Assembly (NCBI GenBank): GCA_032718475.1
Contig: JAUCBJ010004192.1
Coordinates: 1-63,172, forward strand
Length of the DNA stretch: 63,172 nucleotides
Direction of reading: 5' to 3'
From: Nemertoderma westbladi
Taxonomy: Eukaryota > Xenacoelomorpha > Nemertodermatida > Nemertodermatidae
Part shown: piece after piece, positions 54,529 through 63,172 of the stretch
How the letters are laid out: each line of letters starts with the position of its first letter
Position numbering within the stretch: the stretch's first letter is position 1
Translations under genes and position numbers: made by a program
Notes under the pieces: model-generated
The model's input: only the letters and a program-made list of their open reading frames with translations
Told to the model about the DNA's origin: nothing
The model's database searches: none

Positions 54529-55209
54529 ATCAATGTGGTCATTACTCGTGGTGGACATTGAACATAGATGATAATGCTAGCGATAAAATTGGAGGCCTGC
54601 ACGGGACAATACATGGAGCTGTACGCTATGGTCCTGGGCCAGGAGGTATTGAAAACCAAGCAATTGGTACTGCTCATGGATATTTATCAATCGCACATGG
54701 TCCTGATCAATTAACCTCGGAAACTTTCACAATGGCGATTTTTGTAAAGAGGGGGGGCGGAGGCCATGGGCCGATATATGAATATGGAACCAGCCAAGAG
54801 AGGGGATCTCATTTCTGGAGTCACCCCGCTATCACATCCTTATGGTACAATCCTGTGGTTGCTGGTGTTGCAGGACAACAAGTTAATAATGCCATTACGC
54901 TTGATGAATGGCATCTTGTGGCAATAGGAAGGAGTTCGGTTAATTTGCAACAGTTTATTTATAGTCGGCGTGTTGGCAGTCTGAATCACATTAGAAGAGA
55001 AGTGGAAACAATTAACACAGTACGAAATCCAGTAGATATCTATGGAGATCTTACTTTGGGGAGATATTTTAAAGGTGGGAACATCTTCCCAGGGTACATA
55101 GCCCATGCACGGTACTACAACTGCTATTTATCAGTGGAAGAAATTGATAAAATTCATGAAGATCTCATAGAGAATGGGACTGACACAGAAAAGAGTCTTA
55201 TTGATACAG
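54529..55209 (+). CDS. laminin-G/ConA-like domain exon H
   Basis: This 227-codon exon has acceptor ATTTAG at 54528 and donor GTGAGT at 55210, phase 1-1. It starts DQCGHYSWWTLNIDDNASDK, unlike exon D, but from GAVRYGPGPGGIEN onward is almost identical to D (SQERGSHFWSHPAITSLWYN, ITLDEWHLVAIGRSSV, NIFPGYIAHARYYNCYLS). The abrupt change in similarity suggests conversion or unequal exchange. It is the last laminin-G-like exon found. If the donor is not used, translation continues 19 codons to a TAG at 55266-55268, a possible natural C-terminus. Confidence 0.88.
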
Positions 55210-56508
55210 GTGAGTTTCAGGTTTATCATTGTATTCGATTCAACTATCACATCACTGAATATAGGTAGGTAGATTGTCGCTTTATACAGTAATCAATGTA
55301 CAATTGAGCCAGCTAGCAAGTAATTGTTTAAATAGATGGGAAAAGTACCTGAAATATGACCAAATTTAGTCACATCTCCGCATAGTGGTTAATTAAATTA
55401 ATGTGCTACCTAACTCTGCTCTGGTATCTCTCAATTATACTCCTTATTTACATATGTAAGCTGGTCTTATCAGCTTAGCGATTCGATACCGTCAAGATAC
55501 CGAGTAGTAGTCATGGTGTCGTTCGACCGGCCAGCCCAAGATCAAGGTGATTGCAATGGGGATCGAAATCCCGGTCGACGGTTTGATTTGATGCGAATGG
55601 TGCACGTCAAGGGAAATATTGAGTTGATGTTTATTGATGGTATGATAATCTTCGAGCACAAAATTATCTTAAATACGTTGAGGATAAATTTTTTTAATGA
55701 GACCAAAATATTGATATCCTAATCATTAATCATGATGTCGTTAATTTATCATTAGTGGGTTAAAAGTACTGCAAAGGCACCTATGAAGTCATCACAACAG
55801 TAGATTCTATGTGGCTGTACCGATAAATGTAATTGTAATATATTTAATATTACATGAAATAATTACCTTAATTTCAACATCAAAAGATTTCAAAATCGGA
55901 GAGTTTCAAAAAATTCTATCAGATTTGCCGCGTGTAAAAGTGAGAGACGACTTGGCACGGCCCCCACGGCATTGAATAACAGCATAATATCATTGTAAAC
56001 CTAACATATATATCATTTGATAATTGTATTGGATATTATTTAATTAATTAATTAAACGTATTCATACATCATGTCAGTTCCTCTTCTAGTGCCATGTAAT
56101 ATATATGTATATTAGGTGATTAATGATCTCTGATGTAGGAGGCTGCTGCTAATTAATGGTAACTAACAAGCATACACTTCAAAATTAATCAATATTGCAA
56201 TTGTTATAAATCATAATAAACTTGCTTGAAAGCACATGGAACATAACTTGTATATGTAACCAAAGAGTTATTATTTATTATATGTGTTATTACTGTTTTC
56301 ACAACATACTGTAAATTCAGACAAATTATTTGCAGCATAATGTTACAAACTACACTTTAATTTGTTATGAATATTTTTGCACTGCTTATTGCGATATTTA
56401 TAACACTGTAGGTAGGTAGACAGAGATAGATGCATTGGTGACTTAATACGCACGTAGCCTTAGATAAATTACAGATGTTCTAATGTCAATTGAACTTTTA
56501 TTTGCGTC
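55210..56508. other. probable end of gene 1 and intergenic region
   Basis: I found no further phase-1 exon. The ORF 55513-55722 is unsupported. A short GC-rich segment (55510-55590) is unassigned. Several AATAAA-type sequences occur in AT-rich DNA but none can be called the polyadenylation site. Confidence 0.4.
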
Positions 56509-56638
56509 ATGGCTCATATAATGGGTTCTGCACTTGCCTGTATCATAGTTTTCAATATGTTACACTTTGGAAATAGTGCTCAATTTCCATTACATGAAGA
56601 TGAAGTCCAATTGTTAGAGAAACGAAAAAAGAGTAATG
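56509..56638 (+). CDS. signal-peptide first exon of a second secreted-protein gene
   Basis: ATG at 56509 (G at +4) opens 43 codons plus one base, ending at donor GTATGT (56639), phase 1. It encodes MAHIMGSALACIIVFNML, then HFGNSAQFPLHEDEVQLL and EKRKKSN. A hydrophobic core of about 12 residues followed by small residues (GNSA then Q) is a typical signal peptide with cleavage near residue 23-24. The phase-1 end matches the phase-1 EGF exon at 62981. It was missed as an ORF because it is short. It could instead be an alternative first exon, and support is from sequence features alone. Confidence 0.6.
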
Positions 56639-56931
56639 GTATGTATTTCTAGGTGACAATATGACCAGCACTGGCATATCTTTTTACAAACAGACATTTT
56701 CTTTTATTATATATAATTCCAATTTATATAGATAGATTTATTTATACATTATGTAAAAACAATAACAAATACACCAAACAATGTACCGGTATAAAGGTAT
56801 TGTCAAAACATAACATATAGGATTACCCCTAAAGCTTTGCAGCTTATTTCCAAGGGGCTTCTTTATGTTACTTGGTTACAAATACAATATTACACTACGC
56901 TAACCTAAAACAAATAAAACGTAATTAAACT
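56639..56931. other. intron with dispersed repeat fragment
   Basis: TAGATAGATTTATTTATACA near 56733 recurs at about 1467. The following AAAGCTTTGCAGC...AAGGGGCTTCTTT has the look of a hairpin-bearing 3' tail of a retroposon. Confidence 0.45.
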
Positions 56932-57573
56932 ATGTACAATGTACATGTACAACTTTACCGAGAGCGTGACAATGTCCAATTCAACGATAAAGATGTAATT
57001 GCTCCTGTAGAGGAGGTGGAAAATTTCTACCACAATCTACCAGCAGCTAGTGATGGAGTGGATCAGCATGCATTCTTAACATTCCTGGGAGACTTTAATG
57101 CAAGTTTGCATCAATCACCTACATCGCCTTGGGTCTATAGCAATAGTGTTAACCGAAATTCCGTCCATCTGCAGGATTTTATCTCTGGAAATGGATTGTT
57201 TTCGGCTGTAACCCAGTTCAAGAAGCGAACTGGAAAGCTATGGACTCATAGTGGACCCAGTGGTCACAAGTCCCAGATAGACCATATTCAGTTTCGTAGG
57301 AAATACAGGAGCTCTATACAAGACTGTAATGCATTTACACTTCGACCCTTCTCCAGTGATCACCGCCTTATAGTGGCCAAGGTAAGACTTAGTCTGCGTG
57401 CTAGCAGAACAACGAAATCTGCCTTGCCGCGGCATGACTGGTCCTCTCTGTTGCAACAGCCAAGTGTGAGGCCCAGCTTCACACTACAGCTGAGCAACAG
57501 GTATGAGGTTCTTGCCTCTGAGGCGGCAGATCACTGCGAGGCTATACTGCCTTTACAGAAGCAGTTAAGTTAG
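56932..57573 (+). pseudogene. RTE-like LINE endonuclease, N-terminus missing
   Basis: The 213-codon frame contains TFLGDFNASLHQ (catalytic GDFN), KLWTHSGPSGHKSQIDHIQF (the SxIDH motif) and FSSDHRLIVAKVRL (the SDH motif), together the C-terminal two thirds of an apurinic-endonuclease-like LINE nuclease. The style (LWTHxSPxGxxSQIDHI) is close to RTE/BovB elements. A stop after KQLS and later frame changes show decay. Confidence 0.75.
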
Positions 57574-57849
57574 CAGCTGCAGAAACAGTTTGTGTATACC
57601 CTCGAAACAGGGAAAGGGCCCCCTGGACTGGACTGACAACAAAATTTAGAAGTGCCGAAATGACCTCTATAAGGAGCAGAAAGAGTCCCGACTCAAACAG
57701 ACTACAGCGGCCAAGAATGCAGTTAAGGCTGCATCTAGGTCCCTGAACAGGCAGTACTCTGTTAATCTACAGGAGCTAATAAACCAACAGGTTGATGCCA
57801 TCAATGATGCTGACGACAGCAAGCAATCATCCCAGGCATGCAAATCGAT

Positions 57850-58520
57850 CAACTTGCTTACTGGGCGTAAAAGCCAACCAACCACCAAGGATAAGGCTGA
57901 ATCACCAGCCAATTGCCTCAATGGTTGGAAGGCCCACTTTGAAAAGCTCCTCAATAATGACAGGGTATTGCCTGATAACTTTATAGAAGTAAAATTGTCT
58001 GAGTCTGTACTCCCAGATATTCCCATTGGCGATGACTCCTTTGCAGAAGTGAAGGCTGCTGCAAAGAGCATTAAGACCAATCGTGCCAGAGGAGTAGATG
58101 GTATTCCCCCTGAGGTCTTTAAAATACCTGAGTGTTTAAAGCTCATCTATCCCATCATAGTAGACATGTACTGAACAACAAGAGTCCCACAAGAAATGAA
58201 AACAAATAAGTTGGTGCCAGTTCCCAAGAAGGGCAACCTAACACTCTATAGTTCTTTTCGGGGAATCTCATTGATCTCGATGGCTGCAAAGCTATACAAT
58301 AGAATTATATTAAATCGCATCGGGGATCCCATTGAGAGACTGCTCCGAGGAAATCAGAATGGGTTCCGTAAAGGTGTGGGACCATGGAGCCCATTTTGGC
58401 ACTTAGAAGGATATTTGAAGAGTTATCAAAAAAGAAAGACAGGCATCTGGCTGTTATCTTTGTTGACTTCTTCAAGGCTGTTGGGTTTTGAAGAAACAAC
58501 AACAATAAGAAAAGCATGAG
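57850..58520 (+). pseudogene. RTE-like LINE RT, N-terminal part
   Basis: The frame 57854-58174 gives INRARGVDGIPPEVFK-type text (KTNRARGVDGIPPEVFKIPE). The frame 58196-58519 gives KLVPVPKKGNLTLYSSFRGI and SLISMAAKLYNRIILNRI, standard fingers/palm blocks of LINE RTs, then NQNGFRKG. The sequence approaches motif A near 58478 and is then cut by foreign DNA. Confidence 0.8.
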
Positions 58521-58860
58521 GAATGCCAAATGTTGGGTTTTGAAGAAACAACAACAATAAGAAAAGCATGAGGAATGACAACAAGTACTCTATTATAATA
58601 CATTGTTTAGTTACTCTAATTCTCTAGATAGATATAATTATATTGCATGACAAAAATGTATCTGGTATATATCTCATGATGTGCAATATGGTTACACATA
58701 GAAAGGGTCAAACATACCTACTGTAGAAGTGCAAACAATATGTAAATATAATATAATTAATCATGGAGTTAATTAATTACGGTAGTAGTGTTGAGGTTAT
58801 ACACATCATTTAACAGCACATAATATTAAATCAATTATACCTTATATTAACGTTACATAG
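58481..58860. repeat. insertion within RT motif A, with 51 bp tandem duplication
   Basis: The first ~100 bases are two copies of a ~51 bp unit (TTGGGTTTTGAAGAAACAAC then AACAATAAGAAAAGCATGAGG-type sequence). The rest is AT-rich and ends ...TTACATAG just before the RT resumes. It splits motif A in the middle. Confidence 0.65.
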
Positions 58861-59960
58861 GCCTTTGATTCAGTCTCTCGCTCACGTATGCTCAGCATAC
58901 TTTCATTATATTGGATTCCTGATGAAATTATTGCAGCAATCAGATCAGTATACGATGGTTCGAAAACATTTGTGTCTACTGTTTACGGTGACACAGAACC
59001 ATTTGAAGTGTTATGGGGCGTCCTCCAGTGAGACACACTTGCACCATTCTTGTTTATAATTGTGGTTGACTATGTTCTACGCATGTCCTTAGATCATCAT
59101 AATGATGATGGGGTGATGATAACTCCACCTACTGGCTCCAGAAGTAGAGGAAATCCTCCAAGTACCTAACTGATCTAGACTTTGCTGATGACTTAGGAGT
59201 ACTCTCAGAATCACTAGAGGGAGACCAACGGCTCCTCAGCTCATTAGAACAGGCTGCTTCTAGTGTTGGTCTTTTTATTAACTCCAGAAAGACCACAATT
59301 TTGACAGTTAACTTTGAAAGTCATCAGCAAGTCTCTGATCGGATGAGCATAAGCTCAAAGGATGGTATGCTTGAGCATGTGGACGACTTCTGTTACCTGG
59401 CATCATGGATCCGAAATTCAGATGAGGACCTTCGAATACGTAAGGGAAAGGCATGGGCAACTTTTAATAGGCTTTTTAGGATTTGGAAGTCATCGAGAAT
59501 TAATCGGAAACTTAAGGTCCGATTATTTAGAGCAGCAGTAGTTCCAGTACTCCTCTATGGGAGTCCATGCTGGGCTCTAACTGCTGAGGACACCAAATCT
59601 CTGGATGGCACATTCACAAGAATGCTTCGCCGGGTTGATAGTGTCAAGTACAATGTACACATCTCCAACCAGACACTATATAACATTGGAGGTGTCTCAT
59701 TGGTTCCCCCAAGCTTGACACTAGAACAAAATCGCCTCTGCTTTGCAGGTCATTGCTTTCGCCGTGAGGACCAGCCAGTGCATAATCTTGTACTTTGGCA
59801 GCCTCATGGAGTGAATAAGCGTGGTGGACAGCCCATAACTTTCTTGAGACGCATCTTAAACGACACTGGCCTTGAAGATGCGCATGATCTAGCGAATGTC
59901 ATGGGTGATAGGGAGTTGTGGCGGCGCAAATTTGTCGACAAGCCGGCACACCATTCTTAA
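58861..59960 (+). pseudogene. RTE-like LINE RT motif A to C-terminus
   Basis: It resumes with FDSVSRSRMLSILS and a stop-interrupted motif B region (about 59010-59060). It continues through DLDFADDLGVLSESLEG (catalytic box), VGLFINSRKTTILTVNFES, YGSPCWALTAEDTK, LDGTFTRMLRRVDSV and FAGHCFRREDQPVH to HHS-stop. It provides the empty site GGAAACTTAAGGTCC (59507-59521) matching the piggyBac-type insertion in copy 2. Confidence 0.85.
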
Positions 59961-60097
59961 AAATGCAGCTGCAATGCAGCATGCTGATCCTAGTAATGGT
60001 AGTCCACTCTGTTTCCCAAGTTGCCTTGGTTCCCATTTATCAACCACTGAAGGATGGAAGCCAGGGTTAGGCTTGCCTGCAGCATTTAAAGCACTGC

Positions 60098-60540
60098 GAT
60101 TATTTAGAGCAGCAGTAGTTCCAGTACTCCTCTATGGGAGTCCATGCTGGGCTCTAACTGCTGAGGACACCAAATCTCTGGATGGCACATTCACAAGAAT
60201 GCTTCGCCGGGTTGATAGTGTCGAGTACAATGTACACATCTCCAACCAGACACTATATAACATTGGAGGTGTCTCATTGGTTCCCCCAAGCTTGACACTA
60301 GAACAAAATCGCCTCTGCTTTGCAGGTCATTGCTTTCGCCGTGAGGACCAGCCAGTGCATAATCTTGTACTTTGGCAGCCTCATGGAGTGAATAAGCATG
60401 GTGGACAGCCCATAACTTTCTTGAGACGCATCTTAAACGACACTGGCCTTGAAGATGCGCTTGATCTAGCGAATGTCATGGGTGATAGGGAGTTGTGGCG
60501 GCGCAATTTTGTCGACAAGCCGGCACACCATTCTTAAAAA
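60098..60540 (+). pseudogene. tandem duplicate of RTE-like LINE C-terminus
   Basis: From LFRAAVVPVLLYGSPCWAL at 60098 to the stop at 60538 this repeats 59523-59960 with only a few changes, and the following ~130 bases also match. The junction is internal (GCACTGCGATTATTTAGAGC), so this is a ~580 bp local tandem duplication rather than a new insertion. Confidence 0.88.
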
Positions 60541-60684
60541 TGCAGCTGCAATGCAGCATGCTGATCCTAGTAATAGTAGTCCACTCTGTTTCCCAAGTTG
60601 CCTTGGTTCCCATTTATCAACCACTGAAGGATGGAAGCCAGGGTTGGGCTTGGCTGCAGCATTTAAAGCACTGCGCCCAAACAG

Positions 60685-60765
60685 TGCTGCACCATCTAGG
60701 GATCGAACCAGGGTTTCCTAATTGGAAGCCCAGGAATGTCACCACTACACCAAGCTGCTGCTTGG
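60685..60765 (-). repeat. tRNA-like SINE or tRNA pseudogene
   Basis: The minus strand has A-box TGGTGTAGTGG (60742-60752) and B-box GGTTCGATCCC (60699-60709), with a loop containing CTTCCAA like a glycine tRNA (UCC). Stem pairing is poor, so it is not a working tRNA. Confidence 0.5.
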
Positions 60766-60959
60766 TTAATTTAATTTGCTAAACTAATTGCTATATTATG
60801 AACCACATATACTAATTACGAATTGTTTTGTAATTATTTTTTACGACAAAAAAGCAAACATTTTCATATTTACACAAACAGGTACAAATCAATAAAGATG
60901 TTATTATAATTTCAAAACTGACTTTCTCAATTAATAGAACCATACTGTATGCAATAGTT

Positions 60960-61330
60960 TTATTTTGTATATGTTTTTGTGGATTTTGAAAGTTTTGCTC
61001 TACTGATAATGGCACTTGTTTTATTCATATGATATGACACTCAAAAGTATCGTATTATACAACAAAGTTCGATTTTTGACGTTTGAAATCTTATTCAACT
61101 TGTATTTTTCGTCCCAGCAGACAAGCTCTAAAAACGATAGTTACGTTACCACGAATGATTTTTAACGAGTTGTATCGTGATCAGCGACCTCGAAAACCCT
61201 TATACCATCAAAATTTAAATTTTTGAGCCAAGATCTAAAAAATGTAATAAATAAATACCCCCCCCCCCCCCCCCCCCCCCGGGCATATTACGTTATCAAA
61301 TAGCCCGGTGATAAGGGCATATAGTAACTT
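60960..61330. repeat. diverged relic of piggyBac-type element 2 family
   Basis: CTTGTATTTTTCGTCCCA, GACCTCGAAAACCC, a C run of about 23 bases, and an end reading ATAGCCCGGTGATAAGGGC match the right half and right end of the element at 47524-49084 and the relic at 6223-7100. The right TTAA is lost. Confidence 0.6.
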
Positions 61331-61437
61331 TTGCAGAAAACAGCGTATAAGCACGTTGAATGAACTATCCCTTAGATGTATCCAAGTTGGATGTCCGTAT
61401 TTCCATTATCGGAGCTAGTTGTGTATCCCAATTAAGG

Positions 61438-61985
61438 TTTTGGTTGCCAGGGACCTGTTATTGGTGGATAAAACCCGAAAATAAAGAAAAAGACGAAATC
61501 ATTAACGAAACTATCGAATTTATCAAACAATCTACAAAATCTCCCTTTCCAGTACGATCGGTATTATTAGAAGGCACACTTTACATATTTTAATTAATTA
61601 AATCCGACAATTCCGCCCAAATTTCGACCTTAAAAGTAATTTAATATCAATTTAATACAATTCAAAATTATTAATTATTAAATTATAAGATAATTTAATA
61701 CCATCTTGTGGTATTTTGCCTTCATTTGATTACCCCTAATAACCAATCAATAGAGAGAGTATTTGGTATTAAATTACTTTTAGGGTTGATAATTGGGCGG
61801 AATTATCGGATTTTATTAATTGGTTCTATAACATGTAAAGTGTGCCTTCTAATAATACCTATCTTACTGGAAAGCGAGATTTTATTTAAAAATTTATAAT
61901 TTCGATATTTTCGTTAATAATTTCCTATTTTTTGTTATTATTGGGTTTTATAACTATCCCCTGTTGGTTGCCTAGCAACAGTGAA
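61438..61985. mobile_element. foldback element with ~220 bp inverted arms
   Basis: The left arm (about 61438-61655) and right arm (about 61760-61985) are inverted copies at moderate identity. For example GGTATTATTAGAAGGCACAC at 61560 pairs with GTGTGCCTTCTAATAATACC near 61839-61858. The outer ends read TTGGTTGCCAGG and CCTGTTGGTTGCCTAGCAAC. The last contains GTTGCCTAGCAAC, a full X-box match. ORFs 61360-61593 and 61708-61899 lie in the arms and have no known product. Confidence 0.75.
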
Positions 61986-62057
61986 ATCAATTCTAGAGTG
62001 ACCGATCATAATCGTAGAATACACTCAAAACAAAATTCTGTCGACACCCCATAGGGA

Positions 62058-62714
62058 GCATCTATTGGACAGCATCTATTGGACAGCATCTATTGGACAG
62101 CATCTATTGGACAGCATCTATTGGACAGCATCTATTGGACAGCATCTATTGGACAGCATCTATTGGACAGCATCTATTGGACAGCATCTATTGGACAGCA
62201 TCTATTGGACAGCATCTATTGAACAGCATCTATTGGACAGCATCTATTGGACAGCATCTATTGGACAGCATCTATTGGACAGCATCTATTGGACAGCATC
62301 TATTGGACAGCATCTATTGGACAGCATCTATTGGACAGCATCTATTGGACAGCATCTATTGGACAGCATCTATTGGACAGCATCTATTGGACAGCATCTA
62401 TTGAACAGCATATATTGGACAGCATCTATTGGACAGCATCTATTGGACAGCATCTATTGGACAGCATCTATTGGACAGCATCTATTGGACAGCATCTATT
62501 GGACAGCATCTATTGAACAGCATCTATTGGACAGCATCTATTGGACAGCATCTATTGGACAGCATCTATTGGACAGCATCTATTGGACAGCATCTATTGA
62601 ACAGCATCTATTGGACAGCATCTATTGGACAGCATCTATTGGACAGCATCTATTGGACAGCATCTATTGGACAGCATCTATTGGACAGCATCTATTGGAC
62701 AGCATCTATTGGAC
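62058..62714. repeat. 14-bp tandem repeat, about 47 units
   Basis: Near-perfect repeats of CATCTATTGGACAG. Four units carry TTGAACAG (near 62220, 62402, 62514, 62598) and one has CATATATT. A 14-bp period cycles through all frames every 42 bp with no stop, which produces long meaningless ORFs (up to 238 codons). High uniformity implies recent expansion. Confidence 0.97.
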
Positions 62715-62980
62715 ATGCTTTCAGCTTTCAGCAAAATTTCGCTTTATTTCGTTTAGAATTGTTGGATACATTTCCTACTGATTTTTTAACATACAATAAA
62801 CTATATTGTGTACTTCGCCCAATGTTTCGTTTTTCGTTATTAGGCTGCCCATGATAGGCGCCTAATTTAATACAGCAATATTGATAGCAATGGATCCGTC
62901 CATTATTGCCATAGCTCTCGGCTGGCAAGCTTGTTCTTATGTTTCTTACTCCAATATAAAAAACAACATATTACTTACAG
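62715..62980. other. intron before EGF-like exon
   Basis: Nothing recognisable. The acceptor TTACTTACAG at 62971-62980 belongs to the next exon. Confidence 0.5.
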
Positions 62981-63088
62981 ATCGCTGTGGAGTTGAATGT
63001 GGTGTCAATGCCCGTTGTAAGAACGGTAATTGTGTATGCAAAAACAGAAAGTATAAAATGTTGGGGAACGGAAACTGTTTTGAAGACC
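62981..63088 (+). CDS. EGF-like domain exon (second gene or further exon)
   Basis: This 36-codon phase 1-1 exon has acceptor TTACTTACAG and donor GTAAGT. It encodes DRCGVECGVNARCKNGNCVC followed by KNRKYKMLGNGNCFED. Six cysteines in the order C-x3-C-x5-C-x4-C-x-C-x12-C fit a compact EGF-like module without the DIDEC calcium-binding start. It can join the signal-peptide exon at 56509 in frame. Alternatively it belongs to the same long gene as the laminin-G-like exons. The gene continues past the window. Confidence 0.75.
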
Positions 63089-63172
63089 GTAAGTACTCCT
63101 AAAAACATATCTTTCTTTATATATTATTCAGAACACAAATATAGAGGTATAATTAAAATATTGGTTAGGCTA

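Larger units (their letters stand above)
56932..59960 (+). mobile_element. RTE-like LINE, most complete copy, decayed
   Basis: The order is endonuclease (56932-57573), a linker with frame breaks (57574-58174), RT part 1 (58196-58480), an inserted ~380 bp segment (about 58481-58860), then RT part 2 and the C-terminal region to a stop at 59958-59960. Shared sequence with copy 2 (47095-49535) and the extra tail at 60098-60540 shows a family with several local copies. The frames are interrupted by stops and indels. Confidence 0.8.

Noticed and set aside
55513-55722. 69-codon ORF at 55513-55722 as a gene
   Set aside because: No recognisable domain, no splice context and no similarity to neighbours.
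60685-60765. Functional glycine tRNA on the minus strand
   Set aside because: A and B boxes are good but the stems do not pair properly; it is more likely a SINE or pseudogene.
62065-62854. ORFs of 89-238 codons encoding DSIYWTASIGQHLL repeats
   Set aside because: A 14-bp tandem repeat read in successive frames; all three + frames give the same peptide.

Overview
The window is eukaryotic, AT-rich animal DNA. It has short exons with GT/AG borders, extracellular modules (F-type lectin, calcium-binding EGF, laminin-G-like) cut out at matching splice phases, and a dense load of animal transposons (Ty3/gypsy, several LINE types, a Penelope-like element, piggyBac-type and Helentron-type non-autonomous elements). 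A marine invertebrate is the best guess. The sequence does not fix the phylum, and I could not test any species assignment.

Host genes, all on the + strand. From 5147 to 55209 the exons fit one modular secreted or adhesion protein. Three exons make most of an F-type lectin (fucolectin) domain (5147-5350, 5684-5860, 8827-8878). Two exons are calcium-binding EGF repeats (11803-11928, 12211-12333). Eight large single-exon laminin-G/concanavalin-A-like domains follow (27822, 35082, 36100, 37335, 39787, 41040, 44485, 54529). From the end of the lectin onward every exon border is phase 1, so any exon can join any other in frame. The true 5' end lies upstream of the window. The 3' end is either a missed exon or read-through of the last donor to a stop at 55266. 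A second gene probably starts at 56509 with a signal-peptide exon, and an EGF-like exon sits at 62981-63088. Two of the eight laminin-G-like exons (39787, 41040) carry one-base insertions that break the frame.

Introns are filled by repeats. 0.1-4.8 kb holds three copies of a ~1.26 kb Helentron-like element whose interior is a ~150 bp periodic array of RFX X-box-like palindromes. 12.6-16.8 kb is a 10-bp-period satellite that switches strand near 16.2 kb. 18.8-27.0 kb is a LINE split by a complete Ty3/gypsy element with identical 276 bp LTRs. 30.7-32.7 kb is a ~50 bp minisatellite flanked by palindromic motifs. 42.9-44.5 kb is a 5'-truncated LINE with a restriction-like endonuclease, ending next to a laminin-G exon. 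45.7-47.0 and 47.5-49.1 kb are two piggyBac-type elements with TTAA target sites, the second inside an RTE-like LINE whose uninterrupted relative lies at 59.1-60.0 kb. 51.9-54.5 kb is a Penelope-like element between inverted repeats. 61.4-62.0 kb is a foldback element and 62.06-62.71 kb a 14-bp tandem repeat.

The most interesting host feature is the expandable array of interchangeable lectin-like exons behind an F-type lectin head. The most interesting non-coding signals are the periodic palindromic arrays inside unrelated mobile elements.
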